Assembly: GCA_964247055.1 (NCBI GenBank)
Contig: OZ176059.1
Location: 558,001 to 622,000 of the forward strand
DNA: 64,000 nucleotides
Direction of reading: 5' to 3'
Origin: Paragordius varius
Lineage: Eukaryota; Nematomorpha
Notes under the pieces: generated by a model
What the model saw: only the letters and a program-made list of their open reading frames with translations
Database searches by the model: none
What the model was told of the DNA's origin: nothing
Part shown: positions 26,083 through 37,757 of the stretch, piece by piece
How positions within the stretch are numbered: the first letter of the stretch is position 1
Layout: each line of letters opens with the position of its first letter
Translations under genes and position numbers: made by a program

Positions 26083-29000
26083 TTGTCTAATTATCTTTAC
26101 AAAAAAGTTTTGCCTTTGCTTTGAAATAACATTACATATACTCTATAACTATATATTAGTTTAAAGAAAAGGTTTAATTCGTAATCAATTGAAACGATAT
26201 GACACGACCATCCAATTAAAATTTTAAAAAATTAATTCAATATTGTATTATTTGTTCGATTCATTCGTTGGAAAAACAACGTTTTTATATAACAAAAATA
26301 CATTTTTGCATTACAACCAATTTAGATTAAATTATATTTAAACATATTAGTCATTCGCCAAAAGCGTTATTTTGTGGCCAAGAAAACGCCTATTTTTTTA
26401 GAATGTACTATTGACTGCTATGAAATTAGTTTTACCTGAGTTATAACGTATATAGTAGGCTGGTAAAAAAGCGGTAATTATTGCCAGATAAAATGAATTG
26501 GTTAGAAAAACGTTTCTTTGATTGGCTATTCATTTGTTTGGGAAAAAGCGTAATTATATGTGGTTGTTAGTTTAGTTTCAAAAGTACTAGAGTTCAATAG
26601 AAACGCGCGAAAAACCCCTTAAAATTAACATTTTTAATTTTGTCCTTTACTTTCTTATATACCATTTACAATTCAATTTCACCCTTAAACAATTCAAATT
26701 CACCCTTGAACAATTCAAATTCACCCTTGAACAATTCAAATTCACCCTCAAATAAAATATATGTTTTTTAAGATTAAAAATTACCCAATATTTTTATATA
26801 TTTTTAACAAATAAAAAATTTGTTTTAAATTAAAAAAATACTGTAAAAATAATTAACTATACCATAAACACATATTTCATATTAATAATGAGTTATATTA
26901 GTTCGAAACTCATAATTTATTTTTGGGGTGAATTTGAATTGTTCAAGGGGCAATTTGAATTGTTCGAGGGTGAATTTGAACTGTAAATGGTATATCTTTC
27001 ACACACACACACACACACACACAGTGGGAATTTCAAGTGGGCCCATGCGTCGGTATTGAAATGGGTGATCATTTGTGGATGGCTCGATTCATTCTACATC
27101 GTGTGTGTGAAGATTTCAACATTGTGGCATCGTTGGATCCTAAACCCATACATGGGGATTGGAATGGAGCTGGGTGTCATACCAATTTTTCCACTTTAGC
27201 TATGCGTGAACCGGAAGGCTTAAAGTATATATATATATATCATCTACAATTCAAATTCATTCTCGAAACTATTCAAATTCACCCTAAAAATGAGTTATGT
27301 TTTTTAGAGGCTAATGTAACTCATATCATTAATATGAAATATATTTTTATGGCATAGTTTGCTATTTTTTCAGAATTATATTGATATATAACAGAATTTC
27401 ATATTTTTAAATATTAAAAAAATAAAGGTAATTTTTAGACTTTGAAAACACACATAATTTATTTTATGGTGAATTTGACAACGGTAAATTCGAAATGTAA
27501 ATATATATATATATATATATATATCCATGCATGCTCGTTTTTTACAAGACCTAATGCAAAGAAAAAAAAATAGAATATCCAATTGTTGGGAGTGGACACA
27601 TTAATATAAATTTTTTTGCTTGTGTACTGGAAAGTATTTGTGTAAAAATAAATTTCTTTTCCATTATAACATTGAAGAAATAAACAAAATGGTTTATATA
27701 AAAATTGAATTTCATCTAATTTTATCTTTTATCTCTTTTGTATTTTATAAAATATAAGTTTTTAAAATGTATATATTTTTATTAAGTATTCTTTCTATCT
27801 ATGTAAAGTAATTTTATTATTATCATTATATATTTGATAAGTATTTCCCGTCATAATTTTTGATCCTTCCAATCCTATATGACATATCGAAACATTTAGA
27901 AATTATAATGCCAAAGTTAGTATAAATATTGGACAAAATCTTTTTTTAAATAATATATATGCAGCAAAAATTGAAATTTTTTAGACACTTAAAAATATAA
28001 AGACAATTTTTTTTTAAAAGAAAACTATACTTTTTGAATTTTTATTTTTTTAAATATAATTCCTTGTATTTTATGATTGAAATTAAATTATTTTAATTGT
28101 ATAAATAAAGTTTAAAATAGTATAATTATTTTTTTTAAAAACTGTCTTCATATTTTTCCGTTTTGTCCGTCCGTATAATTTCAATTTTTACTATTTGTTT
28201 ATATTTATTTATCATTCGAAATCGGGCAGAAAATGTGTTTTAAACAACATTTTTTTTGCACAATTATATAACAAACACTTTATTTCCACTCACTTACTCA
28301 CAAAATAGAGAATTAATTAATACACGTAACTTATGTTTGTATGTCATACATTATTTTAGGGAGATTGAATCAGCTGTTGAAAAATTGTCGCTGACCCATG
28401 ATCGCCACATCAGGTGTTACGATCCGAAAAAGGGGGCGGATAATGCCCGTCGGTTAACGGGCCGCCATGAGACAGCCCCCATCACAGATTTCAGTGCTGG
28501 CATAGCTAACCGGGGATGTAGTATACGTATCCCACGACACGTTGGTGAAGAAAGAAAGGGGTATTATATATACTCAATCTAATTTGATTCAAATTAGCTT
28601 TACTATATATATAATATCAAAAATTGAAAGTATACCAGGAGTGTTTGAATATTAGTGCTGCCCGCGATAAAATTATACGATATCTAAGTAAAAAATTTTC
28701 TGAATAGAGCTTTTCGAATTATGGCAAATTTTTATGATAATTTATAGTTTTTACTGTCTTATATGTTGAGAGTCTAGTAATAAAAAGGATTTGTTGATGT
28801 TCATTTATCCTGCGAATGTGGCCCGGCAAGCCATTTTGTTGGACACGCTATGAACAAAAACCTAAAAATATAAGAACAAATAATTTAACAAAGATAACAC
28901 CACCAGCTTTTTTATCTTTGATTCATTTTTTAAATGGCAAAGTATAAATTTTTAATGTAAATTGGTAATATAAATCATTTATATATTTTAAAATTGAAAT

Positions 29001-29438
29001 TAATCATTTATAAGAAAAAGTTAGAATAATAAATGTCCTAATGTTTTTAGTTGTTCATATTAGCTATGTAATTAAGTGGATTTAGATTATGCCACTATTA
29101 AATACAGTAAAAATTAAAATTATTAAGATAGATAAACATAACGTTAAAATCAAAAATACACTTTATATTTGAACCTTAATGATTTTGTTAATTTTTTCAT
29201 TTTTTAAATAGCTGTCATAGGGTATTTTGGTTGAGTACATAGCGTTTGTTTCAAGGAAAATATAAATCTATACATTATTTATAGATACTTGGAAGATCGT
29301 CGCCCTGCCAGCAATTGTGACCCATACCTTGTAACGTCGGCCATTATTAAAAGTGTCGTACTTGATAATTGGTCAGCAGACGATTTCGATGATAAACATG
29401 GGGAAAAGTCAGACGATTCATCACCCTCTACCTCATAA
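21648..29438 (+). CDS. GLUL: Glutamine synthetase, class II (eukaryotic)
   Basis: Makes glutamine from glutamate, ammonia and ATP. Eight exons, all joined in phase: 21648-21722, 22023-22113, 23701-23862, 24656-24802, 25826-25953, 27025-27224, 28360-28560 and 29285-29438. This gives 385 codons plus TAA. The N-terminal beta-grasp shows YVWIDGTGE and [15 protein letters not shown]. The catalytic domain shows [53 protein letters not shown] and [12 protein letters not shown], so the metal- and nucleotide-binding motifs are intact. The start is the only in-frame ATG before MKYLSLPQ. Length is close to the roughly 370-aa animal norm; the slightly long tail ends in a Ser/Asp-rich stretch. No targeting peptide is evident, so it is probably cytosolic. 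Introns carry family A, B and C MITEs. A possible AATAAA lies at 29829. An active enzyme is likely. Confidence 0.96.
23218..23624. mobile_element. Family A MITE in glutamine synthetase intron 2
   Basis: Left end TATACCATTTACACTTC; the right side has at least six degenerate copies of the AATTGTTCAAGGGTGAATTT-type unit. It ends 76 bp before exon 3. Confidence 0.75.
24083..24619. mobile_element. Family A-related element, second subfamily
   Basis: Ends TATACCATCTGCACTTCAAG and CTTGAAGTGCAAATGCTATA, with subterminal CCTTGAACA/GTTCAAGGA units. The interior (about 24130-24330) is shared with the partial copy at 50453-50672. It ends 37 bp before exon 4 of glutamine synthetase. Confidence 0.68.
25007..25185. 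mobile_element. Family C hairpin MITE
   Basis: Near-palindrome: TTGCAACACAGTAGTGTATGG on the left pairs with CCATACACTACTG on the right. The outer arms are GCTTGTTTCACACTATAG and its complement, and the right end is AATGCATACTGTA. In glutamine synthetase intron 4. Confidence 0.82.
25570..25795. repeat. Foldback repeat of GCAACATTTTTTC units
   Basis: Left half: several direct copies of CGCAACATTTTTTCACTCAAA. Right half: their reverse complements (AAAAATGTTGCGTTTTTT). Related sequence occurs at about 35395-35530, 55120-55190 and 61985-62080. In glutamine synthetase intron 4, ending 30 bp before exon 5. Confidence 0.7.
26658..26994. mobile_element. Family A MITE directly upstream of glutamine synthetase exon 6
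   Basis: Near-full-length copy with three left-end units and three right-end units. Only a (CA)n tract separates it from the exon 6 splice acceptor. Confidence 0.82.
26999..27022 (+). repeat. (CA)n microsatellite forming a splice acceptor tract
   Basis: About 12 CA units ending in CACAG|TGGG; the last bases are the acceptor of glutamine synthetase exon 6. Confidence 0.9.
27238..27502. mobile_element. Family A MITE, degenerate, directly downstream of exon 6
   Basis: Begins ATCATCTACAATTCAAATTC after a short (TA)n tract that also contains the exon 6 donor. The right end is ACGGTAAATTCGAAATGTAAA. The core ATGGCATAG segment is shared with other copies in inverse orientation. Confidence 0.68.
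27962..28193. mobile_element. Family B MITE, short copy, glutamine synthetase intron 6
   Basis: Left end GCAGCAAAAATTGAAATT, right end TTGTCCG...ATTTCAATTTTTACTAT; part of the middle is deleted or diverged. Confidence 0.6.
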
Positions 29439-31217
29439 TTATTTTTTTTATGTTTTTTACATGATTCATTTATTCATTCATTTTTTACAGCATTAAAAAT
29501 TGGAATTGTAAAGACAAATATTTTTTTAAGTAAATCTACTAACACACCGAGCCATACTTTTTAAACCTTAATGTACTGTAACCAACCTAACATAAAAAGG
29601 ATGATTGTTACAGTTGGAAAATGTATTATGATTTAAAGTCTTACTAACTATAATTTAATCTTGATTCTATACTTTGTCACCCAAAGCGGATAGCTGGTAT
29701 GAAAAATATTTATCTTTCTATTTTGACAATTTGTCTTTATAAAACCAATTTTTACTGTAATCAAATTCGGCGCAATTAACTTTTTATTTATGGAATTCAC
29801 AAAAGTCTTATATTAAATCAATTACTGGAATAAAAGTCGATTTTTTACAGCAGAAATTATATTTATTTATTGTTACATTTACAAATTTATTATTGAAACA
29901 ATCGCGATTAAATAGGCAGATATTAATTTTGAAATCTTTATCGATTTGACACGCTTTATAAGAATACATAAAAACAGTTCAATCATAAATTTTATATTCC
30001 TAATATTTTCAGAAAAGATATACTAAATTTTGCCATATTTTACACATTTATTTGCACAATTTTATTATCCATTAAATTTATAGAAAGAGATACTCATCAT
30101 ATATTACATATATTTTTTAGATGTTAAAGTATCACAAAAACTATTTATTTTGAATGGAAAAATCGTTGTTAAATTTATATTTATTATTCTTAATATATAT
30201 ACCTACACTATTTCATCAAGAATTTTATTGTTCATATCTTATAAACACCATAATTTCAAAATATGATAATAAATATGGTTTTTTAACAATTATATAATCA
30301 TTTACAAATGTTTATTACAGCTAATTTTTATTTTTTATATATCGTTAAGAAATGTAAAACCCATGATTATAAAAATTATATATCCATAAGTTTTGCCAAG
30401 GGCAATTTTTTAGGACGGAAGGTGTTATAGATTCAGAGGTATGTGAATTTGATATTCTTTTGTAAAGAGTGTTTTATTGTAATAATGTAGTCAGATTTTA
30501 TATATATGGAATATTAACAAGGGGTTGAAATAAATCAAAATATATTTATAAAGACATCCTTGTCTTTATTATGTAGTGAAATGGCAAATAGTAATGTTTT
30601 AATCTTTAAGATATAATCAACTATCAGGCCAAAGTTCGTAGACAAAATGGCCAAATTTTAATATAAAAAACGTCTTTAATGTGAACAATAAAAAGTAAAT
30701 TATGTTTAAACAACAATATTAACAATTATAAATGGTTAGTATTCAAAACCAATGATGATAATATCCGGAAAAAAATAATTTCTTTTGGCGTATTCTTAAA
30801 AATTGTTATTTTTCCCTACTAACAATCTGCAATGAAATGGTTCATTACTTACTCTTGTATACTGCCTTTATATAGGAATGTGATTTATTTATTTGTATAT
30901 AGTAAATATTAAAATTATACAGACAAAATATAAAGACAACCCCAAAACCTTAATTTTTCAATTCCCAAATTATATAATGACAATTTTAAAATACATTATA
31001 ATTAATTGTGTTACAAATATCCATATCTATTACATACTTTCCATGCAATTTTCAACAATGAGTTATATTACAAGGTTTAAAAAGGTCCAACTTTTTTTTA
31101 TAAATAATATACTTTATGTTTTAAAACCGCATATTTTCAATTTTTCTATAAGTGTGTAGTAATACAAAAAGGTATAGACTAATTTATTGGCTATCAATAA
31201 CATTATATAAAATATAT
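29439..31217. other. Downstream region of glutamine synthetase, no gene seen
   Basis: Holds the 3' UTR (AATAAA at 29829-29834) and AT-rich sequence. From about 30899 a partial family B element (AAATTATACAGACAAAATAT, then AAAGACAACC) can be followed for about 150 bp. No coding frame was found. Confidence 0.5.
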
Positions 31218-31380
31218 TATGCATTTTAATGGTTGCTTATTTCACACTATATTCGGACAATTCGCAACACAGTAGTGTATGGAAAAAACAAGCAAATGTT
31301 GAATAAACAATTATTTCCTTTTCCATACACTACTGTGTTTCAAATTGCCCTACTATAGTGAATAAACAACCATTAACTAT
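31218..31380. mobile_element. Family C hairpin MITE
   Basis: Arms TTTTAATGGTTGCTTATTTC and complement; inner CACAGTAGTGTATGGAAAAA pairs with TTTTCCATACACTACTGTG. Confidence 0.82.
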
Positions 31381-31626
31381 AATAAAACTATAACAATTCT
31401 ATAATAATAACAACACGAGATCAAATGTACTTTAATTCTAATTTGTGTTAATAATCTAATATAATAATTTGAAAAAAAATGAAAATTTGAGAAAATAATC
31501 TAATATAATAATGAGCAAGCAGAACAATATAATTGGGATGAGATGGGTGGGTATTTGATTGATAAATTTATTTTGAATTTTTAGTCCGAATTTTTCTAAA
31601 TAATTATATATATTATAAAATTTATA

Positions 31627-31922
31627 CAGTAATTGAAATTATACGGACAATACGTAAAAATATAAAGACAAGTATTATTTTCTAAAAAAACCGTGCTTTT
31701 TAAATCTCAATAGTTTGAAATATAAACCATTTATTTATAATTGCAAAATAAGAATAGAGATGTGTATTAGTAACGCCAACAATTATATATATTTTAATAC
31801 TGTAATTAATTAGTTTGTAAAGTAAAAATTGAGGTTTAAAAAAGTATGGGGTTATCATTTAAGAAAAAATATATTTATTTTTATATTTTAACTTTTGTCC
31901 GTTTGATTTCAATTTTCACTGC
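31627..31922. mobile_element. Family B MITE
   Basis: Left end CAGTAATTGAAATTATACGG, right end CCGTTTGATTTCAATTTTCA; the subterminal TATAAAGACAA and TTGTC segments are inverted copies. Flanked by TA-rich sequence. Confidence 0.75.
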
Positions 31923-31990
31923 AATAATTAATTTTATAATATTAAAAAACATAATCACGGTCCTTATAGGCAAGTTTACTTCGTATAATA

Positions 31991-32172
31991 CAGTATACAT
32001 TTTAATGGTTGCTTATTTCGCACTATAGTAGGGCATTTTCGATTCGCAACACAGTAGTGTATGGAAAAAAGAAAAGAAATAATTGTTTATTCAACATTTT
32101 GTCGTTTTTTCCATACACTACTGTGCTGTGTTGCAAATTACCCAACTATAGTGTTTTAAAATCATCATACCA
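31991..32172. mobile_element. Family C hairpin MITE near the HMCES 3' end
   Basis: Begins CAGTATACATTTTAATGG with TA to its left; inner hairpin as in the other C copies. It lies about 50 bp downstream of the HMCES stop codon, so it may sit in the 3' UTR. Confidence 0.8.
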
Positions 32173-32222
32173 TACATAAATACTAAACTAAAGATATTAT
32201 GCATGTTATCTATTTTTTTATT

Positions 32223-33418
32223 CTACTTTTTTGCATTTCCAATATCATTTTTATGGTGAGATGTACGCTTGTTAACTTGTTTCCTTTTTGCTTTCACTGG
32301 ATAAATATTTTTCGTCTTGGTTGGCAACAATTTTTGTCGAGGTTTCGTTACTACATTACTATCTGAATCTATATATATATATATACATATATATAAGACA
32401 CCACGTGAAAATTTATCGTATTTTTTTAAATCATAAAATTAAAACACATTTTTATCAATATACTCACGTTTAAAAACTAAATCTCAAGCACTCTTTTTTA
32501 AGTTTACATATTTGTTTTTGGGTCTGAAAAAAATGTTGTTTTAATCCCAGAAAACATATGTTATTAAACTTTTTTTCCAAATATAAATCAATAGATTTAA
32601 TGTAATAATATGAAATAATTAATGTAAAATATTCAAGTAATTTTAATTTTTCTCGTTTATACGCGCTACCTGTATTAATCAATCTTGGTATTATAATTTT
32701 ATATAGTTGTTATTACTAATTAAAAAACAAACCGGCAACCATATTAAATATTGTAAATATATATTAAAAGAACCTCCTTTCAATACATATGCATTTTAAT
32801 GGTTGCTTATTACAACTAGTTGGGCAATTTGCAACATAGTAATGTATGGAAAAAAACAAAAATGTTGAATAAACAATTTTCTTATTTTTTTCAATACGCT
32901 ATTGGTATGTTGCGAATTGCCCAACTCTATATTGTGTTTGAAATAAGTAACCATCAAAATTCATCTGTATTTTGGATTATACAATCCTATCAATTCATAT
33001 ATGTAAAAAATACCAAAACCAAAAAAACATATACTAAATTAGGGAATAATGTTTTACTTTTCATTTTCATGTTATTAACTTTTATAATAATAATCAATAA
33101 AGAAAAAAATAGAACAAAAAGAATACTAAAGGAAAGTTTTTATATTAACAAAACAGAAAATATAATGGACAGAAAGAAAGACCTTAACAATATAAATAAC
33201 ATTACAAACTTTTTTCTTAATAATACACACATGTTTTTTTAGTTTCATTCTCATTAAATATTTTTACTTTATACATTAAATTTTGGTTTATATTTTAATT
33301 TTATTTTTTACGTTTGACAAAGTTTACTTGTATTAATGAATTCATAATAAATTCATATAATTTTAGCTGAATTATAATTGCAATATAATAATAATTGTTT
33401 ACAGGAATAGTGTTAATG

Positions 33419-33477
<59 letters not shown>

Positions 33478-34997
33478 TATGCAAAAAAGTTATAACCTGT
33501 AGAACCATATTCAACTTTTATACTATTGGCTGGGATTGTATCGCTATCTATATCAGAGGAAGCAGTGCCTTTGACAGTAAAATATTGGGATATATCCTTT
33601 TTCTTAGTATTATTGTTAGGTTTATTCTTAACAATTTTACCAGATTTCAATTTTTCATTACTATATATATATATATATATAGTCATATATCCTTTATTTT
33701 ATCAAAAACATATTTTTTTTCAATAAATAGGTATAAACATTTGGTAAAGAATGGAAAAAAAAGCGCTATGGTATTAACAATACCATATTAATTAAAGTAA
33801 AAGAATTACCATTGAGCTCTTGTTTTTTCCATTCTTTACCAAATATTTATACCCATTTAACGAAAAAAAATACATTTTTGATAAATAAAGGATGCATAAC
33901 TGTATATATATAATAATTTGAACATTAAGTCAAATTTAATATCTTATATAAGGATAAATAATAAATGGGGTTAGGTCTAAAACCCGTTATGGCATTATGA
34001 CTGTTGCTCTTTCAAACGAAAAATTTATAAAAAATCAAGTTAAATTTTAATAAATATTGTTAATTCCATATATAGTTAATTATAACTAACTATTGTAATT
34101 TACATCACATATTATTTTATTAAATCGGTCAAAAACCCAAAAAAATTTATAATACTTATATAACTATAAACCTTAAACATTATATAGATGTTAATATTAT
34201 TATTTTTTTTCAAGAAACAATTACTTAATTAATATATATACAGTATGAGTAAGTATATATTGCTAGTAAGCTATAGATTATTGCCAAATTAGCATATTAT
34301 CAAATAGCAGTATTATTGGCTATAATTATTTTCCTCACTTTTTACTATTATTAGTCAATAATTATTATCTTTACTGTATTTACTATTTCGTGGAATTACT
34401 AACTTTCTAGCAATATATACTTACTCTTATAATGTATTTCATATCAATATACATTTTCACGTCAATATCGATCGGTTTAATCAAATTTTGACCATCAAAC
34501 TGATTTTTTATGTTGTTCACTTGCATACTTACAGGGTGATATTGGAGATTCCCGTATGGTTGTAGCAAATTAATTGCCTATATATATATATATATGTATA
34601 TACAGTAAAAATTGAAATTATACGGACAAAAAGTAAAAATATTATAAATAAGGCAAATTTTCTTCTTAAATACCACCATACTTTTTATATCTTGATTTTT
34701 TAAATATAGCTCATAGTTTAAAACTGTAAAGTATAAAATAGAGATATATATTGGTAATACAATAAATTATATATATTTTAAAATTTTAATTAAATAGTAA
34801 ATATGGGAAATATTAAGATTTAAAAAAGTATGGTGGTTTAATACCTTATCTGTAGGGGTGTTAGGGTCCAACCAATCTATTATGTCTTGATTAGTAGCTA
34901 AAACAGCCTTTATACAAATACAAATATAAATATATAAAATAATGATTGATAACTTATTATTAATGATTTTGGAAATTTCTTACTTGGAATAAATTAT

Positions 34998-35043
<46 letters not shown>

Positions 35044-37757
35044 ACTTATTAGAAAAAATGTAAATTAACTTAAATATCAATGAATTAAAAATTAACCCTT
35101 ACCGGCATTCTATTATGGATCCAGGAAACGCTTTTATGGGCCGGAACCGTGATTATAGTATAGGAAAACATACAATCCTACATATTACAGTATAGTATAT
35201 AAAAAAGCAAGCATTTGTTAAAGCAAAAAAATTTTTTTTATCACAAAATTCTTAATTAATGTTTTATTTTAATCGTTTTGTATGGAAAAAAAATGGAATA
35301 AAAAAGACTTTTCTATTTCAAATACTATTTATTATCAAGCTATCTCAGGAACAAATCAATAATTGGGCATTTAAAAAAAATTTTCAGTAAATAATAAATT
35401 TTTGAGTCAAAAGCAACCAATTTTTTCAATTTCAAGCAAACACAACAATTTCAAGCAAACGCTATCAAAAATTTTTCATAAAACGCAATTTAAGTTTTTT
35501 GCTTATAATAGCAAAAAAAAACCAATTTTTTTAGGAACATATATTAGAATAATTGACTTTTAGTTTTTATCCAATGCAATGTTTATTATTTATTTTAAAG
35601 GGCATTCATTATATTACATTTCATTTATTATTTGGTGTGAGATAAAAAATGGTAACATTTTAATTTATTATAATTAACAACCTTAAACAAAGTGCCAACA
35701 ATAAAATTTATATGAAAATAAACTCGGATAGAGTCCCTCTTGCTTGATTGATAATGTATATCAAAGAGACCAGCTAACGTCATTAATTTGCTACAATTCC
35801 ATTCTATGTTACCATCTAAGACATATATATATAGTTAAATTTAAATTTAAAAAAAGCAAATTTTTTTTCAAAATATATGTATTGGTGTAATGAGAGCAAG
35901 TTACAATTAAAATATATGGTTCAACACATGAAAAAGGCTTAAATTTGAACGTGTTAGTTTTTATTAAAAATAATTTAGGATATTAACTTTTATACTTTGA
36001 TTAGTTATGATCAAATTCATTTACATTCAATATTTTTTGCTAGCCATTATATATACTATTTACAGTACAAATTCACCCTTAAACAATTCAAATTCACCAT
36101 TAAACAATTCAAATTCACCCTAAAAATAAATTAGTTGTTTTCAATTATTATAACTCTATTATTAATATGAAATATATCTTTGTGGCATAGTTTATTTTCA
36201 GTATTATTTTAATTTAAAACATTTTATTTTCCAAAAATATATAAAATAGGTAATCTTTGAAAAAACGCCTAATATATTTTAGGGTGAATGTGAACTGTAA
36301 ATGGTATATATATATATATATGTATATCAGTTAGCATAAATTTATTGGTGATTTTTAAAATTTTAAAAAAATTATTACATACCCTTTTGAAGTTGTATTT
36401 GATTTTCGGGGAAGTAGAAGAAATATGGCTGTTTTTGTCCACCAATTTTGTGCCATTCATAATAACTATATAATGATAAATTATTCACTATTTACGTTTT
36501 AAAATAATAATAAAATATATTTTGATTAATATTAAAAATTTTGCTATAGTTTACAGTTACAAAAAACGAAACTATATATATTTTTTGCTTAAAACAGATA
36601 TTTAAACTTAGTATAAACTTAGCGTTTTACATGTTAAAGCAAAGAATACGGATCTAAGTAAATTAACAGCACACTATTTTTTATTTCTTATACATTTGAC
36701 GGTTATATAACTTGGATACAAGACATTTATTATAGTTCTTCGAATCAAATTGGGGTAGTTGGATACCCCGGGCCTGTTTAAAATTAAATACTTTAAAAAA
36801 TATGGAAGGAATCGAAAATATAGTAACACTTATTTAACAAATATACAAAATATTCATTAAAAAATCATTGATTCTACTTATAAAGATAAAATCCAAAGGT
36901 AAAATTTATTTTATCAACATGACAAGTGTATATTAGCTAAATTCAAAATAATAGAAAATTAACCACTTTTTCTATTTATATCAATGTTAGATGTGATTTA
37001 ATAAAAAATTAGTTAAAATTAAATAAACACTCTATTTCGCAAAAATATTGTAATATAAAAATGGCGTCGAAGTAGTTTGGTATGGAACTGTTTTTGCAAA
37101 ACTAAATTTTATTTAGATATTTCGGGTTTATACAATTTTTAATAGGATAGTTCAAATTGGAACCGTTTCTTTCAGTATTTTTAAAAAATACAACTTAAAT
37201 ATCATCAGGGTAATTTAGATACCCCAATTTAAATCGAAGCGTATAGGACTACATTAAATCGTATTTTTATTTAAAAAAATAAAACAATAAAACATATCAA
37301 AAAAATGTGAATTTTAGCGTAATTACCCATCAGCTAAAATCACACATCTCATGTTTTTGCTTATGGCATGTTTATACATGGGTTTCAATGTCATACCCTC
37401 CTTACGACAATTTATTGTGCTAAAATGAAATTTGCTGACTTCACCTTTGTACCAATTAGGTATAAGGGTCCAATACATGGATAATATAGTATACTTATCT
37501 TCAATTGTTTGAAATTTTTCATTGGAAAATAGATTGTTAATGACTGAAGAATTGACTAATATGGGATTGTTTGATCTGGGTGCTTTATTGTACGATGGAT
37601 AGAAGTGAGAACCATTTTCGATATAATTAATATTATTTTCTTTATTCGTTTTGCCATTGTTATCAATGAGGTTCATACATAAGTTACATAACTCATCAGG
37701 GTTTTTGGCACTACAAAATTTAAATTTTTAAATATACCAAGCTGTACGACCGCACAT
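32223..37757 (-). CDS. HMCES: HMCES, SRAP-domain DNA-protein crosslink sensor of abasic sites
   Basis: The SRAP family covalently traps abasic sites in single-stranded DNA through Cys2. Nine exons join in phase: 37757-37738, 37710-37327, 36465-36383, 35815-35724, 35177-35103, 34907-34845, 34577-34453, 33660-33497 and 32368-32223. This gives 383 codons plus TAG. The protein begins MCGRTAC, so Cys2 is present once the initiator Met is removed. PSYNKAP supplies the Asn, LADGYYEW the catalytic Glu (about residue 138), and IHNRMP the His (about residue 214). SMQVNNIKNQ and PIDIDVK match the end of the SRAP fold. The Lys/Asn-rich tail contains KKKDISQYFTVK near residues 300-311, a PCNA-box-like motif without the usual first Gln. 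Intron 1 is 27 nt; intron 6 is nearly all MITE. An AATAAA directly follows the stop. Exon 7 reads through a GTAAGT, as required by the conserved sequence. Confidence 0.95.
32786..32970. mobile_element. Family C MITE, diverged, in HMCES last intron
   Basis: Arms ATTTTAATGGTTGCTTATTAC and AAGTAACCATCAAAATTC; inner GCAACATAGTAATGTATGG has drifted from the other copies, making this an older one. Confidence 0.75.
33685..33900. mobile_element. Family F hairpin element in HMCES intron 7
   Basis: ATCCTTTATTTTATCAAAAA at the left pairs with TTTTTGATAAATAAAGGAT at the right; the next inner arms are TTTGGTAAAGAATGGAAAAA and complement. A second copy lies at 61016-61232. Confidence 0.78.
34241..34434. 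mobile_element. Family D MITE in HMCES intron 7
   Basis: Left CAGTATGAGTAAGTATATAT, right TTTCTAGCAATATATACTTA; internal inverted TTATTGGCT/AGTCAATAA segments. Confidence 0.78.
34603..34841. mobile_element. Truncated family B MITE making up most of HMCES intron 6
   Basis: Left end TACAGTAAAAATTGAAATTA is intact; the right terminal 80 bp or so are missing. The copy stops at GTATGGTGGTTTA, just before the splice donor of exon 34907-34845. The intron is 267 bp and about 239 bp of it is this element. Confidence 0.78.
36052..36307. mobile_element. Family A MITE in HMCES intron 3
   Basis: Left TATACTATTTACAGTAC, right GTGAACTGTAAATGGTATA; core ATGGCATAGTTTATTTTCAG. It lies 76 bp from the exon 36465-36383 donor. 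Confidence 0.76.
36714..37246 (+). mobile_element. Family E element, degenerate, in HMCES intron 2
   Basis: Recognisable blocks: GGATACAAGACATTTATTAT, GGGGTAGTTGGATACCCC, AAAAATGGCGTCGAAGTAG and ATACCCCAATTTAAATCGAA. The terminal TTAA are lost by mutation, so this is an old copy. Confidence 0.7.

Noticed and set aside
33399-33497. Tyr-Ile tail after the HMCES exon
   Set aside because: It is the (TA)n tract of the intron; a donor at 33496 and an in-phase last exon at 32368 fit better.
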